Source: an uncultured Bacteroidales bacterium
Lineage (GTDB): Bacteria; Bacteroidota; Bacteroidia; Bacteroidales; P3
NCBI GenBank assembly: GCA_937915785.1
Contig: CALGGY010000027.1
Coordinates: 19,459 to 83,458 of the forward strand
Direction: 5' to 3'
DNA: 64,000 nucleotides
Every line of letters begins with the position of its first letter. The first letter of the stretch is position 1. The notes beneath the pieces are model-generated. The model saw only the letters and a list, made by a program, of their open reading frames with translations, was not told the DNA's origin and ran no database searches. Below are positions 1 to 7,325 of this stretch, one piece after another. Made by a program: the position numbers and the translations under genes.

Positions 1-46
1 TGCCACCGTTCCGCACATCGTGGCTCTACCCAACCTTTTCAAACTG

Positions 47-78
47 CAAAGTTACGACAAATATTTGAAACAACCAAA
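47..78 (-). promoter_or_regulatory. Outward-facing promoter at left edge
   Basis: On the minus strand a TTTG box (78-75) and a TAACTTTG box (54-47) are separated by exactly 20 bases. This matches the Bacteroidota -33/-7 consensus TTTG-N19/20-TAnnTTTG. It would drive a transcript leaving the window to the left, so a minus-strand gene probably lies just outside. The ParB-like gene that follows on the plus strand would be divergent from it. Confidence 0.6.
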
Positions 79-104
79 CAATAACAAAAAAAAAAAAAAT
101 AACA

Positions 105-971
105 ATGGGCAAAAAGAATGGGCAATCTTACACAGCCGAAACGCTGTCTGAATACTACACTTCGCAGAACGTGGAGATGCTGCGCTCGCAGATACGTTTT
201 GCGGACTACAACCCGCGCCGCATCACAGCCGAGAACCTGAAAACCTTGAAAAAAGGCATCAAGACATTCGGCTTGGTGGGCGGCATAGTCGTGAACAGCC
301 GCACAGGCAACACCCTTGTTTCGGGACACCAACGACTGACCGCAATGGACGAACTGCAACATTACAATCCCGAAACCCACCAAAACGACTACTCTATACG
401 TTGCGACCTCATCGACATGGACGAAACGGCGGAAAAAGAGCTGCTCATCCTGCTCAACAACCCCAACGCACAGGGAGAGTGGGATTACGACCGTCTGGCG
501 GATATGGTGCCGGATATAGACTACACCAACGCAGGACTTTCCGATTACGACCTCTCCATGATGGGAATGCAGGTGCAGGAGGCAGTAAACACCCTGACCG
601 ACGCATTGGTTGAAAAAGAAGCACTGGCCAATTACACCCAAAGCCTGCAACCAACCGATGATGTTACAATACCTTTTGAGAATGACGAACCACCCACAGA
701 ACCGACACCAGCCCACTCCACCGAAGAAGAACGGCAGGCCGCCATAGACCACGTAAAAGAAATAAAAGCCAAACAGATGGAACAGGGCATGGAAAAGGCC
801 GGAAAACAAATGGCCTATCTCATGCTCTCTTTCGACGACACACGCAACATGACCGAATTTCTCGAAGCCTTTGACTTCCCGCCAAACGCCTATATCATAA
901 AAGGCGAGGAACTGATTATGAAAATAGCATCCGATTTCGAAGCAAACGATACGCAAAATACTGGAAAATAA
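105..971 (+). CDS. ParB/sulfiredoxin-fold phage protein upstream of terminase
   Basis: A 288-residue protein with an N-terminal ParB-like nuclease/sulfiredoxin fold. The diagnostic pieces are YNPRR (residues 35-39), a typical ParB N-terminal motif, and GHQRL (74-78), the loop that binds CTP/ATP or the catalytic Arg in this superfamily. The C-terminal half is charged and helical with no domain I recognise. Such proteins commonly sit directly before the terminase genes in Bacteroidetes and Firmicutes phages, where they are thought to act in DNA recognition, nicking or packaging; none of that is shown here. The ATG follows a run of thirteen A residues, as usual for this phylum. The small-terminase gene begins 60 bases later, across a small GC-rich hairpin. 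Confidence 0.8.
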   Translation: MGKKNGQSYTAETLSEYYTSQNVEMLRSQIRFADYNPRRITAENLKTLKKGIKTFGLVGGIVVNSRTGNTLVSGHQRLTAMDELQHYNPETHQNDYSIRCDLIDMDETAEKELLILLNNPNAQGEWDYDRLADMVPDIDYTNAGLSDYDLSMMGMQVQEAVNTLTDALVEKEALANYTQSLQPTDDVTIPFENDEPPTEPTPAHSTEEERQAAIDHVKEIKAKQMEQGMEKAGKQMAYLMLSFDDTRNMTEFLEAFDFPPNAYIIKGEELIMKIASDFEANDTQNTGK

Positions 972-992
972 CCAACAAAAACAACAGTCTTC

Positions 993-1008
993 ACGCGCAC
1001 ACGCGCGT
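993..1008 (+). repeat. Small GC hairpin between ParB-like and terminase genes
   Basis: ACGCGC, a four-base loop and GCGCGT form a perfect six-pair stem in an otherwise A-rich spacer, 23 bases before the small-terminase ATG. No T-run follows, so it is not an intrinsic terminator. It could be an mRNA processing or stability element, or a protein-binding site near the packaging genes. Function unknown. Confidence 0.35.
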
Positions 1009-1031
1009 AAGAGGCTAAACACAAACATATT

Positions 1032-1457
1032 ATGGCAGAATACAAAAAACCACCACTCGAACAGTTGCAGGAGGCGCTGAAACAGACCGAGGGCAACCTC
1101 ACCAACACCGCCAAACTACTGGGGGTGAACCGCACAACGCTCTGGACTTGGGCGAAGAAAGACCCCGATTTCGCGCAGGCCATCGATGAAAGCCGCAAAA
1201 AGCTCCTCGACAACTGCCTCACCACAGCCCAGATACTCGCTTTCGGAGTTCCGATGAAAGACGAGAACGGCAAATTCATAGGCTGGCAGGAACGACCCGA
1301 CCCGCAGATGTTGAGATACTTCATCGCCACTCTCGGCAGAGAAGAGGGCTTCGGCGAGGAGGTAACACTCCGCCACACCACCGACGAGGGCGTGGACGTA
1401 GGCCGCTGGATTGAGAGGGAGATAGAACTTAAGTCGAAGCAAAACACAGAGGAATGA
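1032..1457 (+). CDS. Phage terminase small subunit (Fis-like HTH)
   Basis: A 141-residue protein placed immediately before the large terminase and overlapping it by four bases (ATGA), as expected for a small packaging subunit. Residues about 10-45 form a Fis/Xre-like helix-turn-helix (NLTNTAKLLGVNRTTLWTWAKK), the usual DNA-recognition element of TerS proteins. The region after residue 45 is helical and would mediate oligomerisation by family precedent. Function is inferred from the HTH, length and location. Small terminases are poorly conserved, so a generic transcription factor cannot be excluded by sequence alone. Confidence 0.8.
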   Translation: MAEYKKPPLEQLQEALKQTEGNLTNTAKLLGVNRTTLWTWAKKDPDFAQAIDESRKKLLDNCLTTAQILAFGVPMKDENGKFIGWQERPDPQMLRYFIATLGREEGFGEEVTLRHTTDEGVDVGRWIEREIELKSKQNTEE

Positions 1458-2752
1458 TAAGCACACACCCCGTCTATTATCCGCTGTACAACGACACGGA
1501 GAAGCCCATAATCCTGATTACAGGCGGACGTGGCTCCGGCAAGTCGTTTGCCGTATCAACGTTCCTCGAAAGGCTCTCTTTCGAGGTGAAACACACTACA
1601 AACGAACAGGGAGAGCGCGAAAAGGTTGTCCACAACATACTTTTCTCGCGCTACACGATGACATCCGCCGAGCTTTCGGTGATACCCGAATTTATGGAGA
1701 AAGTGGAGACCGACGGCACAGAGGCCTATTTCCGCGCCACAAAACAGGACGTGGTGAACGTGCAGACGGGAAGCAAGATAATGTTCCGTGGCATAAAGAC
1801 CAGCAGCGGCAACCAGACGGCAAAGCTCAAGTCCATACACGGCATAACCACCTTTGTGTGCGACGAGGCGGAGGAATGGACATCCGAGCGCGAGTTCATG
1901 ACAATAATGCTCTCCATCCGCCAGAAAGGAATACAGAACCGCATCATCATAGTGATGAACCCCACCGACAAGCACCATTTCATCTACCGCGACTACATAG
2001 AGCAGACACACAGGATAGAATATTTTGACGGCGTTCCGGTGCAGATAAGCACACACCCCAGCGTGCTGCACATACACACCACCTATCTGGACAACATGGA
2101 ACATCTCGGCGATGAATTTTTGAGAGAGGTGGAACGGATTAAGGTGACCAACCCCAAGCTCTACGCACACACCATAATGGGGCGTTGGGCGGACGAGACC
2201 GAGGGCGTGGTGTTCGACAAATACGACATTGTGGACGAGTTCCCAAAGTGGGTGAAACACGAGGCCGTTGGGCTTGATTTCGGCTACACCAACGACCCCA
2301 CAGCCGCCGTCAGGTGCGGAATAATAGGCGACGACCTTTATTTAGACGAGCTTTTCTACAAAACAGAAATGCTGTCCTCCGACATAGTGCGTGAGCTGAA
2401 AGCCAAAGCCGACAGGCTGAAAGTGATAGCCGACAGTGCCGACCCACGTCTGATACAGGAGATAGCCAACAGCGGGGTGCTAATATATCCGGTGCGCAAG
2501 TTTGCCGGCTCCATTGTGGCGGGTATCGACAAGATGAAAACAATGAACCTGCACCTAACAAAACGAAGCCTTAACCTTATAACGGAGATACAGAACTACA
2601 CATGGGACAAGGACAAGGACGGGCAGCTGATAAACCAGCCTGTGGACGCGTTCAACCACTGCATGGACGCAAGCAGGTATTATGTGCTTGGGGAGCTGCT
2701 GGGGTGCATTATGATAAACCAGCCGATGGGCGGAGACCTGCCTATTTTTTAG
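1454..2752 (+). CDS. Phage terminase large subunit (TerL)
   Basis: A 432-residue packaging motor. The ATPase domain shows a Walker A motif GGRGSGKS (residues 24-31) and a Walker B/catalytic DEAE (137-140). The C-terminal RNase H-fold nuclease shows GLDFGYTNDP starting at about residue 272, with metal ligand D274, and a second acidic cluster ADSADP (325-330). Length and domain order fit the PBSX/terminase_3-type family. It translocates phage DNA into the prohead and cuts it at the end of packaging. Translation is coupled to the small subunit through a four-base overlap. The gene appears intact. Confidence 0.95.
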   Translation: MISTHPVYYPLYNDTEKPIILITGGRGSGKSFAVSTFLERLSFEVKHTTNEQGEREKVVHNILFSRYTMTSAELSVIPEFMEKVETDGTEAYFRATKQDVVNVQTGSKIMFRGIKTSSGNQTAKLKSIHGITTFVCDEAEEWTSEREFMTIMLSIRQKGIQNRIIIVMNPTDKHHFIYRDYIEQTHRIEYFDGVPVQISTHPSVLHIHTTYLDNMEHLGDEFLREVERIKVTNPKLYAHTIMGRWADETEGVVFDKYDIVDEFPKWVKHEAVGLDFGYTNDPTAAVRCGIIGDDLYLDELFYKTEMLSSDIVRELKAKADRLKVIADSADPRLIQEIANSGVLIYPVRKFAGSIVAGIDKMKTMNLHLTKRSLNLITEIQNYTWDKDKDGQLINQPVDAFNHCMDASRYYVLGELLGCIMINQPMGGDLPIF

Positions 2753-2770
2753 GGGACTTCTAATTTTACA

Positions 2771-2945
2771 TTATTTTTGAACAGGTTCCTTGTCAGATTT
2801 TCCTATTACCACAAAACCATCGCGTTCCAACAAAGCTACAAAGTTCTCCAGCTTGCCGTTTATCGAGTGTCCTTTAAATTCGAGGTGCTGTGCGTGCAGG
2901 CACATGGAGCAGCACACTAATGCAATAAAAAATGTTTTTTTTCAT
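2771..2945 (-). pseudogene. Short exported-protein gene, frameshifted in start-codon poly-A tract
   Basis: On the minus strand an ATG is followed by eight A residues and then C. Read as is, the frame gives 23 residues and stops. Removing one A gives a coherent 57-residue protein: a signal peptide starting MKKTFFIALVCCSMCLHA, then a mature part containing LEFKGHSINGKLENF and LLERDGF. This resembles the N-terminus of the two exported host proteins at 31614 and 35245 (FMGIPIDGTK and KLKAKGF; I count 7 identities in 24). It has its own -7 box TATCTTTG (minus strand, 2966-2959), so it was or is expressed. It lies against the direction of the late phage operon, between terminase and the small genes, like a moron. 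It is far shorter than the about 230-residue relatives. A homopolymer sequencing error, a decayed gene and a phase-variable gene are all possible. Confidence 0.55.
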
Positions 2946-3110
2946 CTGTGTTTTTTTGCAAAGATATATTTCTTATAAAAACGACAGAAAAAACATTTTT
3001 TTTGAATTAAAAATTAGAAAAAAAAAAAACTTACAAAAATAATAACACGAATACAAACAACTGAAAAACAAGCAATAATCAAATTTATTTTTATTTTATT
3101 TACCCTTTTG

Positions 3111-3141
3111 CTTGCTTATTCACTTTTTTTCTGTATCTTTG
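3111..3141 (+). promoter_or_regulatory. Promoter for the small-gene run after terminase
   Basis: CTTG (3111-3114), 19 bases, then TATCTTTG (3134-3141) closely matches the Bacteroidota promoter form. It lies 28 bases before the ATG at 3170, in an AT-rich spacer following the minus-strand gene. The bases 2946-3110 between the two genes carry the minus-strand promoter and otherwise only A/T-rich sequence. Confidence 0.6.
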
Positions 3142-3150
3142 CAAATGCAA

Positions 3151-3399
3151 ACTAAAAAAAACAAACAAGATGAAACAATTTTTGCAAAAGATTACCAAAA
3201 TCTATTACCGCATCGCCATATTCCAAGGCAGAGGCGGTATCGTCAATATCGAAGCCGATGATATGAAAGAACTCCAAATGATTTTGGATTTCCGAGGCTA
3301 CGATTTGAAACATAACACGTGGACACTGTACAAGTACGGTCCGCTGTGTTTGCCCGAACGGGAGATTGAAAGAAGTAATCACTAAAAAAAACAAACAAG
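3151..3399 (+). repeat. Identical 19-base leader before two consecutive genes
   Basis: The same 19-base A-rich string occupies 3151-3169 (directly before the ATG at 3170) and 3381-3399 (three bases before the ATG at 3402). The second copy contains the stop codon of the first gene. Because of its position it probably acts as the translation enhancer of both genes, in a phylum where A-rich leaders replace Shine-Dalgarno sequences. Confidence 0.6.
3170..3385 (+). CDS. Small phage protein, unknown
   Basis: A 71-residue protein of mixed composition, with a basic N-terminus and a core rich in beta-prone residues (IAIFQGRGGIVNIEADD). No domain recognised. It has a clear promoter 28 bases upstream and starts directly after a 19-base A-rich leader that is repeated before the next gene. 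It is the first gene of a run of small genes ending with the VRR-NUC nuclease. Confidence 0.55.
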   Translation: MKQFLQKITKIYYRIAIFQGRGGIVNIEADDMKELQMILDFRGYDLKHNTWTLYKYGPLCLPEREIERSNH

Positions 3400-3401
3400 C
3401 A

Positions 3402-3785
3402 ATGGACAGAACATATAATTCATCAGACGCTCCTTGGAACGTGGAGCAACCAGAAGTAACGTTCAAAAATGTTAGAGTAGTAACCGTCCTTGAAAAAGAT
3501 GGCGACATAACCACTGATGACTATGAATGGGCAGGTGACGAGGGAACACTTGAAGTAACTGCCTGTAAAGACAACTTTGGCGACCCGCAAAAACTTCTCG
3601 AAGCCGCGGAGCGTAATCTCTTTGATTATGCCGAAATGCTGCACAAGCAAGGAGATGACTACGCCGCAAAGTTAATCCGTGAGCTTGCGGATAAATGCCG
3701 CGGCTGGATTTCAACAGAGTACTACATCGAAGAGGGTGAGAGATACATATTCCGTGAGCCCGAAAGAAAAATAAAGTTTGACTAA
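3402..3785 (+). CDS. Small acidic phage protein, unknown
   Basis: A 127-residue acidic protein with no recognised domain. It has a beta-rich first half and a helical middle (QKLLEAAERNLFDYAEMLHKQ). The ATG at 3402 was chosen over an in-frame TTG at 3366 because the ATG directly follows the repeated A-rich leader, whereas the TTG lies inside the preceding gene. It sits between two other small unknown genes on the same strand. Confidence 0.6.
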   Translation: MDRTYNSSDAPWNVEQPEVTFKNVRVVTVLEKDGDITTDDYEWAGDEGTLEVTACKDNFGDPQKLLEAAERNLFDYAEMLHKQGDDYAAKLIRELADKCRGWISTEYYIEEGERYIFREPERKIKFD

Positions 3786-3798
3786 TAAATAATACAAA

Positions 3799-4083
3799 AT
3801 GGAAGAAAAGAAAAATCAGAAGGCCACATTTGCTATGTGGAAAAAAATAGTAAAGTTCGCTGACACCATATTGGATGACAGTGAAAGCGGAGAAGCTTTT
3901 ACGCATGACTGCATAGAATGGCAGTCTGATAAGGGGCAGTTCAGAATAAAAGTGTGGAACAACTTCACACTGCAAGCTCTCAACAACGCTTGCGTCACAG
4001 CGGAGATACACCCCTTTGATGTACGCATCATTAAAAGTTATGATGTGTGGTTTATTACGGTAGATATAGAAAGAGAGGTATGA
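3799..4083 (+). CDS. Small phage protein, unknown
   Basis: A 94-residue protein beginning MEEKKNQK, with alternating charged and aromatic residues (MWKKIVKFAD, CIEWQSDKGQFRIKVWNNF). No domain recognised. It begins 13 bases after its neighbour and ends with a four-base ATGA overlap with a very short downstream frame, suggesting one polycistronic message. Confidence 0.55.
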   Translation: MEEKKNQKATFAMWKKIVKFADTILDDSESGEAFTHDCIEWQSDKGQFRIKVWNNFTLQALNNACVTAEIHPFDVRIIKSYDVWFITVDIEREV

Positions 4084-4151
4084 AAATCGAGGAATTTGTT
4101 GAAGTGCTGACAGATTTTTGCGACAGACTAACCAAAAAAACAGAGAAATAA
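4080..4151 (+). CDS. Candidate 23-residue peptide
   Basis: The frame starts within the stop codon of the preceding gene (ATGA), encodes 23 residues beginning MKIEEFVEVLTDF, and ends one base before the next ATG. The tight spacing on both sides and an amphipathic-helix composition argue for real translation. It is below the length at which sequence alone is convincing. Confidence 0.35.
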   Translation: MKIEEFVEVLTDFCDRLTKKTEK

Positions 4152-4152
4152 C

Positions 4153-4512
4153 ATGCCGAAACTTACAAAAGACCAACGGGACGAACTTATCGCCATGCCC
4201 GTTTTCAAGAAACTCAACAAACTCATCAGCGGCGTATATCTGCTCTCGTCAATAGCAATGGACTGGACAGACGAGGTGGAGATTGAGCTCCGGAAGATAA
4301 CCCTTTCCAACGGGCACTCGCTCCGCAGCGGAAAGATAAAGAGCAAGATAGACAACCTCAACACCTCGTTTGACGCTTTCGTCAGCACATTTGAAAGTAT
4401 GATGGGTGTAGATGCCAAACACTATTTCTCCGAGGACTTCAAATCAGTTGAAAAGGCTCTGCGTGGCTTTGTTGAGGGGGAGGACAACGAACAGAAGGGA
4501 GAAAAACAATGA
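4153..4512 (+). CDS. Small helical phage protein, unknown
   Basis: A 119-residue, mostly helical protein (KDQRDELIAMPVFKKLNKLI) with an acidic-basic C-terminal tail. No domain recognised. It overlaps the next gene by four bases (ATGA), so the two are probably translated together. The run of small genes here is more GC-rich than the two genes before it. Confidence 0.55.
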   Translation: MPKLTKDQRDELIAMPVFKKLNKLISGVYLLSSIAMDWTDEVEIELRKITLSNGHSLRSGKIKSKIDNLNTSFDAFVSTFESMMGVDAKHYFSEDFKSVEKALRGFVEGEDNEQKGEKQ

Positions 4513-4733
4513 CAGCGATGGAACTGCGGCAGGCCATTGACGCCTTGCCAGTGGACGTGGCGGTATGTGTCGGGCACTGGTGCTGTAGCGGCACACACCA
4601 CATACAGGTAACCGCCAACCCCGACCTCATGTTCGCCGACCCTCTGCTGGAACTGCTGACAAAAAGCGGCGCGGATTGGCATGTCGCAGACAAAAACAAA
4701 AACTGGACCTCAATACTCATAAGCACAAATTAA
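4509..4733 (+). CDS. Small phage protein, unknown
   Basis: A 74-residue protein with a Cys/His cluster (VCVGHWCCSGTHHIQV) in its first half. The cluster could bind a metal, but I do not recognise the family. It is translationally coupled to the preceding gene by an ATGA overlap. Confidence 0.5.
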   Translation: MTAMELRQAIDALPVDVAVCVGHWCCSGTHHIQVTANPDLMFADPLLELLTKSGADWHVADKNKNWTSILISTN

Positions 4734-4758
4734 ACATCTGCAATTGTGAAAAAAAGAA

Positions 4759-4923
4759 ATGACAGAGGAACAATTTGACAACATTCGATTTGGCGGGAAT
4801 GACGAGATAATAGTCAAACACTATCTTTGCACTCTAAGGCTAAAAGTGGAAAGTGTTGATTTTTCAGAACAAACAATAAATGGCTATCCGCTTGATAAAA
4901 TAATAGAATACATAGAGAAATGA
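4759..4923 (+). CDS. Small phage protein, unknown (54 residues)
   Basis: This frame encodes MTEEQFDNIRFGGNDE and continues to 54 residues. It starts after an A-rich leader and ends with a four-base ATGA overlap with the VRR-NUC gene, which supports it as a real coupled gene. No domain recognised. Confidence 0.5.
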   Translation: MTEEQFDNIRFGGNDEIIVKHYLCTLRLKVESVDFSEQTINGYPLDKIIEYIEK

Positions 4924-5273
4924 GACACCCCGAACACCAACTGCAAACCGCCTGCGTCCGCTGGTTCCGTCTGCAATACCCCGAATACGCCTCACTGCTA
5001 ATTGCCGTCCCCAACGGGGTGCGGACATCGGCGACACAGGCGCGTGTGCTCAAAGCCGAGGGTATGCTGGCGGGCGTTGCCGACCTGCTGCTCCTGCTCC
5101 CCCGACACGGCTACGGCTGTCTGTGCATCGAGATGAAAACGGACAAGGGCAGGCAATCCGACACGCAAAAGGCATGGCAACAAGCCGCCGAGAAAGCGCC
5201 GAACAAATACGTGGTGTGCCGCAACATTACGGAGTTTGTAATACAGATAAAACTTTATCTTAAAACCGGATAA
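4920..5273 (+). CDS. VRR-NUC domain nuclease
   Basis: A 117-residue stand-alone VRR-NUC protein of the PD-(D/E)XK superfamily. The family pattern is visible in order: an N-terminal E..L....V.W....YP segment, AVPNGVRT, LKAEGMLAGVADLLLLLP with the catalytic Asp, and CIEMKTDKGRQSDTQKAW with the E-x-K motif. Such small nucleases are common in phages near packaging or replication genes and are expected to act on branched or structured DNA. The gene ends the small-gene run and is followed by an intrinsic terminator at 5297. Confidence 0.85.
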   Translation: MRHPEHQLQTACVRWFRLQYPEYASLLIAVPNGVRTSATQARVLKAEGMLAGVADLLLLLPRHGYGCLCIEMKTDKGRQSDTQKAWQQAAEKAPNKYVVCRNITEFVIQIKLYLKTG

Positions 5274-5296
5274 CACAATTTTTATTTGTTTTCACG

Positions 5297-5327
5297 GCGG
5301 AGGGCACTCACCTCCGCGTGCTTTTTT
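5297..5327 (+). terminator. Intrinsic terminator after VRR-NUC gene
   Basis: GCGGAGG, a seven-base loop and CCTCCGC form a perfect seven-pair stem, extendable by CAC/GTG across one bulged G. TTTTTT follows four bases after the stem. It would end the small-gene transcript before the portal gene. Confidence 0.7.
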
Positions 5328-5380
5328 ACCCTTAACGCAATAAGTGCAACAATGACAACTGCGGACTTTCAAAAAGTTAG

Positions 5381-5388
5381 TATTTTTG
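5381..5388 (+). promoter_or_regulatory. Candidate -7 box before portal gene
   Basis: TATTTTTG matches TAnnTTTG, 15 bases before the portal ATG and downstream of a terminator, where a new promoter is expected. No convincing -33 TTTG box is present at the right spacing, so this is a weaker candidate than others in the window. Confidence 0.35.
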
Positions 5389-5403
5389 CACAAATTTATC
5401 CCG

Positions 5404-6882
5404 ATGAAATCTAACTTTGTAAGCAACATACAGGCGTTTTTCAAAAACATTATGCTCAACACCGTCGGCTCGGAACGCACAATTTATGAGCTGTTGGCTG
5501 ACAGTGATGTTACCGCAGCCTTAAACCTTATGACTTCCAACGAGGCTGACGTGGACAACGCCCTGCGCGAGTATTATCCACAAAAACACGAGATAATGCA
5601 GCGTCCCAACAAATTCCCGAAAAACAAACAGCCTTACATAACCTGCAAACTGCCCCGATGCCGGCAAAGGTATATCAACGAGGTGGAGTTGTTCTTCCTG
5701 TTCGGCAAGCCAGTGATTTGGCGCAAAATAGAGGGCGACGACGAGGCTTTCAAACTGTTCACCGATTTCCTCGACACCAACCGGTTCGACAGCAAGATGC
5801 GCACAATAAAACGCCTTGCCGGCGCCGAGACGGAATGCGCCAAACTTTACCGCCTGTACAAGGACGATGACAACAAACCGCATTGCGACGTGGTTGTGCT
5901 TGCGCGCTCCAAAGGCTACGAATTGCGGATACTCAAAGACCAGTACGATAACCTTGTCTGCATCGCATACGGCTACAAACTGAAAGGCTCTGACGGCAAA
6001 GCGGTGCAACATTGGGATTTCCTCACTGCCAACGCCACCTACGAAACCGAGAAAGGCATTATAGGCTGGAATGTGAACCTCTACCCCAACCCCACAGGAA
6101 AAATCAACCTCATATACTACACACAGCCGAAAGCGTGGGACGGCGTGGAACCACGCCTTAAACGCGAGGAGGAGATTGACAGCAAGATAGGCGACACCAA
6201 CAACTATTTTGCCGACCCCGTGGCAGTCGCCACCGCCGATGTGGTGCAGTCCATGTCCGATCCGATGATACCCGCTAAACTGTTGCAGGCGACCGGACAA
6301 AATTCAAGGTTCGAGTATGTAAACCCGCCGCAGGCCTCGGAACTCAGGCAGGCCGAGAAAAAGGACTTGGAGACAAGCATCCTGTTCGACACCTTCACCC
6401 CCGACTTTTCATTTGAAGCACTGCGTGGAATGGGAACGCTTTCCGGTGTAGCGATAAAAAACGCCATGGCTCTGGCGTACCTAAAACGCGCCAACCGAAT
6501 GGAGATATACGGAGAGCTGATTGACCGCGACAAAAATGTCATGCTTGCCGTGCTTAAATTCCTGCATCCGGAGATGGCGGCAAAACTCGACGCGTTGAAA
6601 ATAGCCTTTGAGTTCGCCGAGCCTTTCGACGATGACGAAAAAAGCAACTGGAACGCACTTGCACAGCTGTACAGTGCAGGCCTTGTATCGTTGGAAGAGG
6701 CTGTGCGCCGACTGGGATTAACCGATGACGCTCAAGCGGAGATTGACCTCATCCGTATGCAGCAGATAGAACGCACAATGGCGGAGCAGGAATTGCAGAC
6801 AGAACAAGCACAACAGAACGGCACATCAGCCGGCAACAGCGATGAACCCGAACCTGTGCAACAAACGGAGGGCGAGGAATGA
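5404..6882 (+). CDS. Phage portal protein (SPP1 gp6-like)
   Basis: A 492-residue protein resembling SPP1 gp6-type portals. The N-terminal region carries a LPRCRQRYINEVELFFLFGKPV segment that is typical of the family. The stem/crown region includes SILFDTFTPDFSFEALRGMGTLSGVAIKN and the C-terminus is acidic and Gln-rich. Portals form the dodecameric channel through which TerL pumps DNA. I place the start at the ATG at 5404 rather than the in-frame TTG at 5386, which lies in the promoter. The gene overlaps the ASCH gene by four bases. Confidence 0.88.
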   Translation: MKSNFVSNIQAFFKNIMLNTVGSERTIYELLADSDVTAALNLMTSNEADVDNALREYYPQKHEIMQRPNKFPKNKQPYITCKLPRCRQRYINEVELFFLFGKPVIWRKIEGDDEAFKLFTDFLDTNRFDSKMRTIKRLAGAETECAKLYRLYKDDDNKPHCDVVVLARSKGYELRILKDQYDNLVCIAYGYKLKGSDGKAVQHWDFLTANATYETEKGIIGWNVNLYPNPTGKINLIYYTQPKAWDGVEPRLKREEEIDSKIGDTNNYFADPVAVATADVVQSMSDPMIPAKLLQATGQNSRFEYVNPPQASELRQAEKKDLETSILFDTFTPDFSFEALRGMGTLSGVAIKNAMALAYLKRANRMEIYGELIDRDKNVMLAVLKFLHPEMAAKLDALKIAFEFAEPFDDDEKSNWNALAQLYSAGLVSLEEAVRRLGLTDDAQAEIDLIRMQQIERTMAEQELQTEQAQQNGTSAGNSDEPEPVQQTEGEE

Positions 6883-7175
6883 AAACGCTACACTGCGCCA
6901 TCAAGCGTGAGTATCTGGACATGATACAGGCTGGCACAAAGACCACCGAATATCGTGAGATAACCGCATACTGGGTGGAAAGGTTGTGCCGGATACCCGC
7001 AGGCAGAACCATCGAGGACTACCGCTCCGACCTCATCGGCGGCAAAGTTGAACCCGTTTACAAGCCCTACACGCACATCACATTCCACTGCAAGGGCGAC
7101 ACGCTTACGCTCCCCATCACCGGAATACGCACCTACAGGGGACACCGGTGGTTTGCCATAGGGCTCGGAAAATAG
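6879..7175 (+). CDS. ASCH-domain protein
   Basis: A 98-residue protein with ASCH-type features: an N-terminal LHCAIKREYLDMIQAGTKTTEYRE in which the GTKTTEYR loop is characteristic, and a C-terminal beta-barrel strand pattern. ASCH is a PUA-like fold that binds RNA and, in some members, cleaves acylated cytidines. Small ASCH proteins are frequent in phages, with unknown targets. Translation is coupled to the portal gene (ATGA overlap), and a terminator follows at once. The substrate cannot be read from the sequence. Confidence 0.72.
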   Translation: MKTLHCAIKREYLDMIQAGTKTTEYREITAYWVERLCRIPAGRTIEDYRSDLIGGKVEPVYKPYTHITFHCKGDTLTLPITGIRTYRGHRWFAIGLGK

Positions 7176-7203
7176 TCTCTCTCATCTTTGTTATATTACG
7201 TCC

Positions 7204-7232
7204 ACAGCCACCTGCTCCGGGGGCTGTTCTTT
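7204..7232 (+). terminator. Terminator closing portal-ASCH unit
   Basis: ACAGCC (7204-7209) pairs with GGCTGT (7222-7227) and is followed by TTCTTT. The T-run is modest. It marks the left boundary of the accessory cassette. Confidence 0.5.
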
Positions 7233-7261
7233 ATATGTGTTAATTTCACATATAAGTGAAA
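7232..7261 (+). promoter_or_regulatory. Two interleaved inverted repeats (operator)
   Basis: TATATGTG (7232-7239) and CACATATA (7247-7254) form an eight-base inverted repeat with a seven-base centre. TTTCAC (7244-7249) and GTGAAA (7256-7261) form a second one that shares the middle half-site. They lie six bases upstream of the -33 box of the HTH gene, so autoregulation by the HTH protein is the simplest reading. Confidence 0.55.
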
Positions 7262-7266
7262 AAATA

Positions 7267-7298
7267 TTTGGTGTTTTGAAAAAAGAAACGTATATTTG
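7267..7298 (+). promoter_or_regulatory. Promoter of the plus-strand HTH gene
   Basis: TTTG (7267-7270), 20 bases, then TATATTTG (7291-7298) is a full match to the Bacteroidota consensus. It lies 28 bases before the ATG at 7326 and directly follows the interleaved inverted repeats. Confidence 0.75.
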
Positions 7299-7325
7299 CA
7301 AAACAAAAACAAATGAAAGAAAATA

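Noticed and set aside
39..1028. A 329-codon frame antisense to the ParB-like gene
   Set aside because: It is Phe/Cys/Val-rich with no domain, lies wholly opposite a convincing gene, and is a composition shadow.
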